Below are positions 54,716 to 62,965 of a stretch of 64,000 nt of DNA, piece after piece. Positions within the stretch are counted from its first letter, which is position 1. Each line of letters opens with the position of its first letter. The notes beneath the pieces are model-generated. The model was given only the letters and a program-made list of their open reading frames with translations, had not been told where the DNA came from and did not search any database. The position numbers were made by a program, and so were the translations under genes. Source of the DNA: Aequorivita iocasae. Lineage in GTDB: Bacteria; Bacteroidota; Bacteroidia; Flavobacteriales; Flavobacteriaceae. Location of the stretch: positions 2,878,001-2,942,000 of the forward strand of contig NZ_CP068439.1 in NCBI RefSeq assembly GCF_016757735.1, given 5' to 3'.

Positions 54716-56929
54716 ATGAAAAACATACTATGCTTACTTGTGGTGTTCTTTGCATATACCACGGTAAGATCACAAAATACCTTGACGGGAAACATAACTT
54801 CAAAAAACACAAAAGAACCAATACCGGCAACAATCTATATTCCACAACTTGAAAAAGGAACGGTTGCAGATTTTAACGGTAGCTACACGATAATTAACAT
54901 TCCCGACGGAAGCTATAATATAGTTTTTTCTTCACTAGGGTTTGCAAGCATTTCAAAAAAAATTAATTTTTCAAACGGAAAAAGCGTTACGGAAAATATT
55001 GAAATGCAGGAAAGTGCCGTAGAAATGGAAGAAGTTATAGTTTCTACTCCTTTTCATAAATTACAGAGTGACAATGTTATGAAGGTAGAACGAATTTCCA
55101 CCGAAGATCTAAACGCCTCTGGGGCTGTAACCCTAGTCGATGGCATTAAAAATATTGCGGGTGTTGATATTATTAGCACAGGTACAGGTATTGGAAAACC
55201 AGTTATTCGCGGACTAAGCTCAAACAGAGTTTTAACTTATGCGCAAGGTGTACGTTTAGAAAACCAGCAATTTGGCGATGAACATGGCCTAGGTATTAAT
55301 GAAGCCGGAGTAGAAAGCGTAGAGGTTATTAAGGGCCCTGCATCTTTGCTTTACGGAAGCGATGCACTGGGCGGAGTACTTTATTTGAATCCTGAAAAAT
55401 TTGCATTGTCCGGTGAAACTCACGGTGATCTAAGCAGCACTTATTTTTCAAATACATTGGGAACGGCTACAAATCTTGGAATTAAAACCTCAGGTAAAAA
55501 GCTGAAGTTTTTGGCACGGGGCACCTATGCAAGATTCAGTGATTATGATACGGGAGCAGATTATCGTGTAACCAACACTAGGTTTAATGAAATAGATTTC
55601 AAAACTGGATTGCAATATTCTGATAAAAAATTTAAATCAACACTTCGCTATAATTATAATCGCTCCAATATTGGTATACCTGAGGAAATCGGTGAGCAAA
55701 CGCGTTCAAAAGATTTAGAACTTCCTTTTCAGGAAATTGACAACCACATTTTAAGTTTTGACAATACGCTGTTTTTTAATAATTCCAGTCTAGATATAAA
55801 AGCTGGCTATTTGTTTAATGACAGACGGGAATTTGAAGAAGAACCAGATGTAGCAGCCCTTCGTCTTAAATTAAATACTTTTAATTATGATGTGAAATAT
55901 CACTTACCTCAATTGGGTAATTTTGAAACCATAGTTGGTCTGCAGGGAATGTTGCAAAATAATAAAAACGAAGGTGAGGAAATTTTAATTCCCGATGCTA
56001 CAACTACTGATATCGGAATTTTGACAACTACACACTACCACTTGGAAAAAATTGATTTTCAAGCTGGAATCCGTTTTGACTCCCGAAAAATTAAAAGTGA
56101 AGCCGCTAGAAATCCAACTGACATGGATTTTATTCCAGCACTAAATACAACCTTTAATAGCTTTACGGCGGCCTTAGGGGCTAAACTCGATATTGTTGAA
56201 AATTTTTCAACACGAATCAATCTTGCCAGTGGATTTAGAGCCCCAAACTTAGCAGAACTAACTTCTAATGGCGTTCACGAAGGTACAAACCGCTATGAAC
56301 GTGGTAATACAGCATTAACAAACGAGCAAAATTTTCAAGCTGATGTTGCCTTGGAGTACAGAAACGAACATATTGAGTTTTTTGCAAATGGTTTTTACAA
56401 CGCCCTTAATGACTACATTTTTCTGTCGCCTACCAATGAAACCATTGACGATGCACAGGTATTTGATTATTTGCAGGACAACGCATCACTTTATGGAGGC
56501 GAATTGGGCTTTCACCTTCACCCCCACCCGTTGGATTGGCTTCATTTAGAAAGTAGTTTCGAAACGGTTACGGGTAAATTGAGCAATGATGATTACTTGC
56601 CATTGATACCGGCAAATTCACTACGGAATACATTCCGTGTAGAATTAAATGACGGAAAAATCAGAAAATCAAGTTCAGCTTTTATAACACTCGAAAATAC
56701 CTTTGACCAAAAAAATGTAAGCAATTTTGAAACAAGAACTGGTGGTTATTCCCTATTGAGTGCAGGAATTGAAAGCAGTTTTAAACTTCAAAAGGTTTTA
56801 TTTAAAATCGGCTTGAATGGAACAAATCTTACCGATAAAAAATATATAGCCCATTTGTCTAGATTAAAACCCGATGGTATCTTTAATATTGGAAGAAGTA
56901 TTAATGTAAACCTAAAATTGGAAATTTAA
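54716..56929 (+). CDS. TonB-dependent outer-membrane receptor, metal type
   Basis: A 737-residue outer-membrane receptor. A signal peptide covers residues 1-19; a carboxypeptidase-regulatory-like domain follows (NTLTGNITSKNTKEPIPA to NIEMQESAVEM), then the TonB-box region (MEEVIVSTP), the plug (GIKNIAGVDI, IRGLSSNRVL, VEVIKGPASLLYGSDALGGVL) and the 22-strand barrel ending with an aromatic/hydrophobic strand (SINVNLKLEI). The wording GDEHGLGINEAGVESVEVIKG resembles ZnuD/CopB-like metal receptors more than SusC. No SusD is present. The small His/Cys protein upstream agrees with metal transport, which is an inference. Confidence 0.9.
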   Translation: MKNILCLLVVFFAYTTVRSQNTLTGNITSKNTKEPIPATIYIPQLEKGTVADFNGSYTIINIPDGSYNIVFSSLGFASISKKINFSNGKSVTENIEMQESAVEMEEVIVSTPFHKLQSDNVMKVERISTEDLNASGAVTLVDGIKNIAGVDIISTGTGIGKPVIRGLSSNRVLTYAQGVRLENQQFGDEHGLGINEAGVESVEVIKGPASLLYGSDALGGVLYLNPEKFALSGETHGDLSSTYFSNTLGTATNLGIKTSGKKLKFLARGTYARFSDYDTGADYRVTNTRFNEIDFKTGLQYSDKKFKSTLRYNYNRSNIGIPEEIGEQTRSKDLELPFQEIDNHILSFDNTLFFNNSSLDIKAGYLFNDRREFEEEPDVAALRLKLNTFNYDVKYHLPQLGNFETIVGLQGMLQNNKNEGEEILIPDATTTDIGILTTTHYHLEKIDFQAGIRFDSRKIKSEAARNPTDMDFIPALNTTFNSFTAALGAKLDIVENFSTRINLASGFRAPNLAELTSNGVHEGTNRYERGNTALTNEQNFQADVALEYRNEHIEFFANGFYNALNDYIFLSPTNETIDDAQVFDYLQDNASLYGGELGFHLHPHPLDWLHLESSFETVTGKLSNDDYLPLIPANSLRNTFRVELNDGKIRKSSSAFITLENTFDQKNVSNFETRTGGYSLLSAGIESSFKLQKVLFKIGLNGTNLTDKKYIAHLSRLKPDGIFNIGRSINVNLKLEI

Positions 56930-56931
56930 AG

Positions 56932-56958
56932 AAAAAGCCCCGATCTGGGGCTTTTTTT
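56932..56958. terminator. bidirectional terminator after the TonB receptor
   Basis: AAAAAGCCCC pairs with GGGGCTTTTT around GATCT. The last bases coincide with the stop codon of the convergent minus-strand gene. Confidence 0.9.
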
Positions 56959-57259
56959 ATTCATTTACGCGAATTTCAATAGTTTGGGGTGTGGGTTGCT
57001 TTTTCCACACAAATGTGTATAACCACATTAGTGTAAATGTTGGAACTACGTCAGTAAATGGCAGAATTTCTTCTAAAAATACAAGCACAGAGGCTATCTT
57101 ACCTTCCGTTCCCTTATACATTTCACTCATTTTTTTGGCTGCAATGGGCGCCCAAAGTAAATCTAAAAAGGGGCCAATTACTGGAATGGCCATTGTAGCC
57201 ATACCGATTATATCATAAAAGACACTTTTTCGAAGCAATTTATATTTTTCGTTTTTCAT
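56957..57259 (-). CDS. small membrane protein of unknown function
   Basis: A 100-residue protein with a basic start (MKNEKYKLLRKSVFYD), two hydrophobic stretches (GMATMAIPVIGPFLDLLWAPIAA and DVVPTFTLMWLYTFVW) and an acidic C-terminus. The start at 57259 avoids the overlap with folE that the longer frame from 57304 would nearly create. I do not recognise a named family. It sits 47 bases behind folE in the same direction. Confidence 0.7.
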   Translation of the reverse strand: MKNEKYKLLRKSVFYDIIGMATMAIPVIGPFLDLLWAPIAAKKMSEMYKGTEGKIASVLVFLEEILPFTDVVPTFTLMWLYTFVWKKQPTPQTIEIRVNE

Positions 57260-57306
57260 TTGTGTTGTGCTTAATTTTATTACAAATAGCAAAAAACATT
57301 CCAAAA

Positions 57307-57906
57307 TTAAGAAAAATCGCTACTAATCAATTTCAAAAACTCATTTCTGGTTTCTATCGCTTCAAATTGACCGCGAAAACCAGAGGTTGTGGTTACACTG
57401 TTCTGCTTCTGTACGCCGCGCATCATCATACACATGTGCGAGGCTTCAATAACTACGGCCACTCCTTTAGGCTTTAGTGTGTTATTTATACATTCCAAAA
57501 TATCATGGGTAAGCCGTTCCTGCACTTGTAATCTACGTGCAAAAACATCTACAACACGTGGGATTTTACTAAGCCCAACAATATGACCATCTGGAATATA
57601 AGCGATATGCGCTTTTCCGAAAAATGGTAAAATGTGGTGCTCGCACAATGAGTAAAGTTCAATGTCTTTTATGATAACCATATCGTGATAGGCTTCAGCA
57701 AACATGGCGCTTTTTAAAATTTCAGCGGGATCTTGACAGTTTCCCGAAGTTAAAAACTGCATAGCCTTTGCGGCGCGTTCGGGAGTTTTTACAATTCCAT
57801 CGCGTGAAATATCCTCGCCTACCGAACTTAAAATTTTACTATAATTTTCAATCAAGGTATCGGTTACAGGTTGATCGTATTCTTCAAAATATCTATAGGA
57901 AGCCAT
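57307..57906 (-). CDS. folE: GTP cyclohydrolase I
   Basis: A 199-residue zinc enzyme that makes dihydroneopterin triphosphate from GTP, first step to folate and tetrahydropterins. Zinc ligands are C88 and H91 in [12 protein letters not shown] and the Cys in [11 protein letters not shown] near 159. [10 protein letters not shown] near residue 40 and [26 protein letters not shown] are the family blocks. Length fits (E. coli 222). The pathway link to the pterin dehydratase at 14 kb is only metabolic, not positional. Confidence 0.97.
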   Translation of the reverse strand: MASYRYFEEYDQPVTDTLIENYSKILSSVGEDISRDGIVKTPERAAKAMQFLTSGNCQDPAEILKSAMFAEAYHDMVIIKDIELYSLCEHHILPFFGKAHIAYIPDGHIVGLSKIPRVVDVFARRLQVQERLTHDILECINNTLKPKGVAVVIEASHMCMMMRGVQKQNSVTTTSGFRGQFEAIETRNEFLKLISSDFS

Positions 57907-58026
57907 CTAATTATGTTTAACAATAAGCTTTCAAAAATAAACACATAACTTGGAATAAAAACAATATAACCCATTGGATTGTATTATAGCGCTATAAATA
58001 GTACTTTCACGGTTTAAATTTTTGCT

Positions 58027-58689
58027 ATGATCGAAGCCCAAAATATCCACAAATTTTACGGGAACCTCCACGTTTTAAAAGGTGTTGACCTCCACATAAA
58101 AAAAAGTGAAGTTGTTTCAATAGTTGGTGCCTCGGGCGCAGGAAAAACCACCTTGCTGCATATTTTGGGAACACTGGATGCTTTTGACAAATCAAAAAGT
58201 AAATTAGCCATAAATGGTGTAAACATTGGCTCCCTTTCGGGAAAGAAATTAGCACAGTTCAGAAATGAAAACTTGGGGTTTATTTTTCAATTTCATCAAT
58301 TACTTCCAGAATTTACAGCCCTTGAAAATGTTTGCATACCAGCATTTATTAAAAACACCCCAAAAGCCAAAGCTATTAAAAGAGCTAAAGAATTACTTGC
58401 CTTTTTGGGGCTTTCGCACCGTGAAGACCACAAACCTAACGAGCTCTCTGGCGGTGAGCAACAACGGGTAGCCGTGGCGAGAGCGCTAATAAACAATCCT
58501 TCAATAATTCTTGCAGATGAACCCAGTGGAAATCTCGATACTGAAAGCGCAGAGAATCTTCACAATTTATTTTTCAAATTGCGGGATGAATTTGGGCAAA
58601 CCTTCGTAATTGTTACGCACAACGAAGAGCTTGCAGATATGGCCGATAGAAAATTGGTGATGCAGGACGGAAAAATTGTAAGCAATTAA
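58027..58689 (+). CDS. lolD: ABC transporter ATP-binding protein, LolD-like
   Basis: A 220-residue ATPase. Walker [12 protein letters not shown] is near residue 38, the Q-loop is [18 protein letters not shown] near 90-107, the signature is [16 protein letters not shown] near 141, Walker B is [12 protein letters not shown], and the switch His is in VIVTHNEEL. Family resemblance is to LolD, which powers release of lipoproteins from the inner membrane, or MacB-type ATPases. The permease partner LolC/E is not adjacent. The next gene begins directly after the stop codon. Confidence 0.88.
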   Translation: MIEAQNIHKFYGNLHVLKGVDLHIKKSEVVSIVGASGAGKTTLLHILGTLDAFDKSKSKLAINGVNIGSLSGKKLAQFRNENLGFIFQFHQLLPEFTALENVCIPAFIKNTPKAKAIKRAKELLAFLGLSHREDHKPNELSGGEQQRVAVARALINNPSIILADEPSGNLDTESAENLHNLFFKLRDEFGQTFVIVTHNEELADMADRKLVMQDGKIVSN

Positions 58690-59454
58690 ATGAATAAGAC
58701 CGAACTGAAATCATTTCTTGACGAAAAAGTCAATACATACAATAATCCTAACTTTATTGAAACAGACCCCATTCAAATTCCGCATTTATTCACATTAAAG
58801 GAAGATATTGAAATCTCTGGTTTTTTAGTAGCTACCATTGCTTGGGGAAATAGAAAAAGCATCATAGCCAACGGCAAAAAGTTAATGAAATTGATGGGTA
58901 ATTCGCCCTATGATTTTGTAATGAATTTTTCTGAAACCCATTCAGAATCGCTTTCAAACTTTGTCCATAGAACTTTTAACAGTGACGATCTTTTCTATTT
59001 TTTGAAATCCCTTCAAAATATATATAAAAACCACGGCGGACTGGAAACCCTGTTTGCAAAATATGCCGAAAAAGATTCGATGCAGCCCGCAATCCATCAC
59101 TTCAAAAAAGTTTTTTTTGAATTGCCCCACCTACAGAGAACACAAAAACACATCAGCGACCCCTTAAAAAATTCTGCGGCAAAAAGAATAAATATGTTTT
59201 TGCGGTGGATGGTTCGCAATGACAATACTGGTGTCGATTTTGGAATTTGGGAAAACATAACACCTTCACAACTTTCTTGTCCGCTGGATGTTCACAGTGG
59301 AAACGTTGCGCGAAAGCTTAAACTGCTAAAACGCAAGCAAAATGATGGTAAAGCATTAGTAGAACTTGATAATTCGTTGAGAGCCCTTGATTCTGAAGAC
59401 CCTGTGAAATATGATTTTGCCCTGTTTGGCCTAGGTGCTTTTGAACGATTTTAG
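58690..59454 (+). CDS. TIGR02757 (DUF2400) family protein
   Basis: A 254-residue cytosolic protein of the TIGR02757/DUF2400 family, of unknown function. Blocks: DPIQIPHLFTLKEDIEISGFLVATIAWGNRKSIIANGKKLM near residues 26-67 and RINMFLRWMVRNDNTGVDFGIW near 155, and a C-terminal DPVKYDFALFGLGAFERF with the DP-DFALFG motif. In outline the helices look like an HhH-type DNA glycosylase fold. It starts immediately behind the lolD stop codon and should be cotranscribed with it. Confidence 0.9.
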   Translation: MNKTELKSFLDEKVNTYNNPNFIETDPIQIPHLFTLKEDIEISGFLVATIAWGNRKSIIANGKKLMKLMGNSPYDFVMNFSETHSESLSNFVHRTFNSDDLFYFLKSLQNIYKNHGGLETLFAKYAEKDSMQPAIHHFKKVFFELPHLQRTQKHISDPLKNSAAKRINMFLRWMVRNDNTGVDFGIWENITPSQLSCPLDVHSGNVARKLKLLKRKQNDGKALVELDNSLRALDSEDPVKYDFALFGLGAFERF

Positions 59455-59502
59455 TTTTAATCTTAACCCATTTCACATAAATTTTCAACCTTAAACAATT
59501 CT

Positions 59503-59529
59503 TTGTAAAATGTTGTACATTTACGTTTG
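59503..59529 (+). promoter_or_regulatory. promoter of the histidine-kinase gene
   Basis: TTG (59503-59505), 16 bases, TACGTTTG (59522-59529), 54 bases before the TTG start codon. The spacing is at the short end. Confidence 0.5.
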
Positions 59530-59583
59530 AACCTGCCAAAAATAGTATTTGCAGAATTTTAATCAAAAAAAGAGTACCACACT

Positions 59584-60789
59584 TTGATAGCACCCGAATT
59601 TCCCATAGATGAAGCGCAACGTTTGGACGCGGTCCATTCCTACCATTTATTGGACACTTTGCCTGAAAGAGATTTTGACAATATTACGGCCTTAACGGCA
59701 AATATTTGTGACGTGCCTATTTCATTGGTAACCCTATTGGATGCAGACCGAAATTTTTTAAAATCACATTACGGCATTCCGTTTAATGAATCTCCGCGTG
59801 ATATTTCTTTTTGTGGACACGCTATTCTGGAGGAAAAAGACATTTTTATAATAGAAGATGCCAGAAAAGATCCTCGATTTAAAGATAACCCCTTGGTAAC
59901 CGATATGAACGCCGTGTTTTATGCCGGCGTTCGCTTGATAAATACTGACGGTTATCCGCTGGGCACGCTTTGTATTTTTGATACTAAACCACGCGTTTTA
60001 TCAAAATCCCAGAAAAATGCACTTATTGCAATGGCTTACCAAGTTGTAAATTTGTTTGAGGCCCGAAAACGTAACAGAGCATTGCTTTCTGTCCAAAAAG
60101 AACTTAGAGAACGCAATGAGGAACTTAAAAATTTTGCCGGCGTAGTATCGCATGATATGAAAATGCCTTTGGCAAATATGATTATCACTTCAGATATGCT
60201 TCGCTCAAAATATGGCCAGCATTTAGACCAACAGGGCAAGGAGTATTTAGATTATATTAAGCAATCATCATTCACATTGAGTGAATACGTTACAGGTCTT
60301 TTAGAGCACTACGAGACTGATAAAACCGCCTCATTAAAGAGCGAGCCCTTTGACAGCCAAGATCTTTTAGAAGAAATTATTGAGTTGTTAAACATAAATG
60401 TGGACTGTGAAATAAATTTGCCAGAAGAGAACATTGAAATGCACGCGAACAAAGTTGCATTAGAGCAAATTATGCTTAACTTAATTGGCAACAGTCTAAA
60501 ATATAATGATAAGGACAAAATAAAAATTGACATCGAGTGTACCGAAAAAGATGGATCTTATCATATAAAAATTTCCGACAACGGCATGGGCATTGCAAAA
60601 GATAAATTATACAATATTTTTGATTTATTCGTTACTACAGGTACTTTGGACAGAAATGGCAAAAAAGGAAATGGAATTGGACTTTCCACAGTAAAAAAAC
60701 TGGTAAATAGACTCAATGGTGAAATAGAAGTTTCTTCAACTTTGGGAGAGGGCACAACTTTTATGTTTACTATCAAAAAACTAAATTAG
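59584..60789 (+). CDS. GAF-domain sensor histidine kinase, TTG start
   Basis: A 401-residue cytosolic kinase with no membrane segment. Residues 20-160 form a GAF domain (ISLVTLLDADRNFLKSHYG, RDISFCGHAIL, AGVRLINTDGYPLGTLCIFD). A short coiled coil leads to the HisKA region with phospho-acceptor H190 (VVSHDMKMPLANM), followed by the ATPase domain with N box LIGNSLKYND, G1 SDNGMGIA and G2 GKKGNGIGLS. Translation must begin at TTG 59584, because the next in-frame Met is about residue 108, inside the GAF domain. No response regulator is adjacent, so it is an orphan. Confidence 0.9.
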   Translation: MIAPEFPIDEAQRLDAVHSYHLLDTLPERDFDNITALTANICDVPISLVTLLDADRNFLKSHYGIPFNESPRDISFCGHAILEEKDIFIIEDARKDPRFKDNPLVTDMNAVFYAGVRLINTDGYPLGTLCIFDTKPRVLSKSQKNALIAMAYQVVNLFEARKRNRALLSVQKELRERNEELKNFAGVVSHDMKMPLANMIITSDMLRSKYGQHLDQQGKEYLDYIKQSSFTLSEYVTGLLEHYETDKTASLKSEPFDSQDLLEEIIELLNINVDCEINLPEENIEMHANKVALEQIMLNLIGNSLKYNDKDKIKIDIECTEKDGSYHIKISDNGMGIAKDKLYNIFDLFVTTGTLDRNGKKGNGIGLSTVKKLVNRLNGEIEVSSTLGEGTTFMFTIKKLN

Positions 60790-61006
60790 CATCCGCTTTC
60801 ATAACAGGAAATTCAAAACCCTTTTATCTGGGCCCCAATTCAGATTATATTTACCTGCATAAAACAATACTGGTTTACCTTTTTTATGACATTTCCCGAA
60901 CTCCCCGAAAAGGAAGTAGCACGCCATTTCTCTGGACTCTGAGCCCGGAAAAGGAAGTACCTTCACGTTTACCGTCCAGAAATAGCTGTAATTGCGTTCC
61001 ATTTTT

Positions 61007-61014
61007 TATCTTTG
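61007..61014 (+). promoter_or_regulatory. -7 box of the BatA-domain gene
   Basis: TATCTTTG, 16 bases before the chosen ATG at 61031. A TTG upstream is too close (12 bases), so only the -7 part is convincing. Confidence 0.4.
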
Positions 61015-61030
61015 GGCAATATTTATAGGA

Positions 61031-62965
61031 ATGCAGTTCAAACACCCAGAAATTCTTTACGCTCTTTTCCTGCTGCTCATCCCTATATTTATTCATCTTT
61101 TTCAACTTCGAAGGTTCCAAAAAGTAGCTTTTACAAATGTCGCTTTTCTTAAAAAAGTGACTATACAGACCCGAAAAAGCTCACAACTCAAAAAATGGCT
61201 TACTCTAATAATGCGCTTGCTAGCTTTAGCGTGCATCATTATTGCTTTTGCACAACCTTTTACCGCTTCCAAAATTGCGCTAAATACTGAAAAGGAAACT
61301 GTCGTTTATATAGACAACTCGTTCAGTATGCAGACCAAGGGCGCCAAAGGACCGATTTTAGAAAGAGCACTGCAGGATTTGTTCAACCAAAACAATGGAA
61401 CCGAAAAGATAAGCTGGTTTACCAATAATTCGGAAAGAAAAAACACAACCCAGGAAGATTTTAAAAACGAAATACTTTCCGTTGAGTACTCACAAAACCA
61501 ATTGACGCCAAACCAAGTTTTATTAAAAGCCAACCAACTTTTTTCGAACGAGAAAGGAGTCTTAAAAAGATTGGTTTTTCTGTCTGACTTTCAGCAAAAA
61601 GAAGCCTTTCCTTCTATCCCAGAAGATCTGGCCGTGGACGCGGTGCAATTAAAGCCTGTGAAAATTTCAAACATTTCCATAGACAGTGCTTACATTGCTT
61701 CAAAAAATGCTTCGTTAACGCAACTCAAGGTAAATGTTTCAACACTTCGTCAAGCCCAGGGAAATGAAGTTTCCGAAATTCCACTTTCACTGTATAACAA
61801 TGAAAAACTGATTGCAAAAACCGCTGTGGATTTTTCGCAAAACACCAGTAGTTCAGTTACTTTCGATATCGATAATTCTACAGCATTTATTGGGAAATTA
61901 GAAATTAACGAACCAAACATATCTTTTGACAACCAATTGTATTTCAGCATCAACAAACCCGGAAAAATAAAGGTCTTGGCCATAAATGAAGCCGACGGTA
62001 GTTTTTTGCAACGCCTGTTTGAAAAAGAGGAATTTCAATTTAAGCAACAAACATTTAAAACTTTGAATTATAATGAAATTCTCGACCAAAATTTTATTGT
62101 TCTTAATGAGTTGAAAGAGATACCCGCATCATTGGCCACGGCGCTTAAATCTTTCAGTGACGAGGGCGGAAGCATATTAATTATCCCTGTGTCAGAAATA
62201 GATTTGAACAGTTATAACAACTATCTTTTAACAATGACTTTAGGAACACTTTCTGAAGAAAAGGTACAGGAAAAAAAGATTACGAAGATTGTTTTTTCAC
62301 ATCCGCTTTTTAAAGATGTATTTGAAAAAGAAGTAGCAAATTTCCAATATCCGAAGGTCAATTCGTTTTACGATGTTTCATCAAAGGCAACTCCAGCAAT
62401 AAGTTTTGAGGACAACCACCCCTTTTTGCTTCAAAAAAACAAAACCTATCTATTTACTGCTCCTATAAACAAGGAAAATTCCAATTTTCAGAATTCGCCA
62501 TTAGTTGTCCCCACTATTTATAATATGGCTTTGCAAAGTCTGCCTTTACCCCGCTTGTATTATACCATTGGACAGCAAACCGAAATTGCAGTACCCATAC
62601 AATTGGGTCAAGATGAAATCCTAACAGTTAAGAACAGTGCGGAGCAGTTTATTCCGCTACAGCAAACCAAGGCTAATTATGTTTTGATGACAACCACTGA
62701 GGAGCCCGCGAAAGCTGGGAATTATCAAATAATGAAGAAAAACGAGTTCTTAGAAAATATAAGTTTCAATTATTCACGCAGCGAGAGTGAATTACAATAC
62801 TTGAACCCCGAAGATTGGGAAGGTGTGGAGGTTTATAGTTCGGTGGAAGCTCTTTTTGATTCTATTGAAGATGCAAACGCAATTAACAGTTTTTGGAAAT
62901 GGTTTGCTATTTTTGCATTGCTCTTTTTACTTTTTGAAATGCTTATCTTAAAATTCTACAAATGA
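61031..62965 (+). CDS. BatA-domain membrane protein with VWA-like domain
   Basis: A 644-residue inner-membrane protein. The N-terminal BatA domain MQFKHPEILYALFLLLIPIFIHLFQLRR with a second segment (LTLIMRLLALACIIIAFAQPF) is diagnostic. It is followed by a VWA-like domain opening with VVYIDNSFSMQTKG, a partly altered MIDAS (DxSxS is DNSFS), then a long periplasmic beta-rich region and a C-terminal membrane segment (WFAIFALLFLLFEMLILKF). Relatives occur in aerotolerance (Bat) clusters. The start ATG 61031 is chosen because of the BatA wording; the stop overlaps the next ATG (ATGA). Confidence 0.88.
   Translation: MQFKHPEILYALFLLLIPIFIHLFQLRRFQKVAFTNVAFLKKVTIQTRKSSQLKKWLTLIMRLLALACIIIAFAQPFTASKIALNTEKETVVYIDNSFSMQTKGAKGPILERALQDLFNQNNGTEKISWFTNNSERKNTTQEDFKNEILSVEYSQNQLTPNQVLLKANQLFSNEKGVLKRLVFLSDFQQKEAFPSIPEDLAVDAVQLKPVKISNISIDSAYIASKNASLTQLKVNVSTLRQAQGNEVSEIPLSLYNNEKLIAKTAVDFSQNTSSSVTFDIDNSTAFIGKLEINEPNISFDNQLYFSINKPGKIKVLAINEADGSFLQRLFEKEEFQFKQQTFKTLNYNEILDQNFIVLNELKEIPASLATALKSFSDEGGSILIIPVSEIDLNSYNNYLLTMTLGTLSEEKVQEKKITKIVFSHPLFKDVFEKEVANFQYPKVNSFYDVSSKATPAISFEDNHPFLLQKNKTYLFTAPINKENSNFQNSPLVVPTIYNMALQSLPLPRLYYTIGQQTEIAVPIQLGQDEILTVKNSAEQFIPLQQTKANYVLMTTTEEPAKAGNYQIMKKNEFLENISFNYSRSESELQYLNPEDWEGVEVYSSVEALFDSIEDANAINSFWKWFAIFALLFLLFEMLILKFYK

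Noticed and set aside
60790-61030. Short frames between the histidine kinase and BatA-domain gene
   Set aside because: They have no plausible start, no conserved pattern and mixed directions; I see only a -7-like box near 61007.
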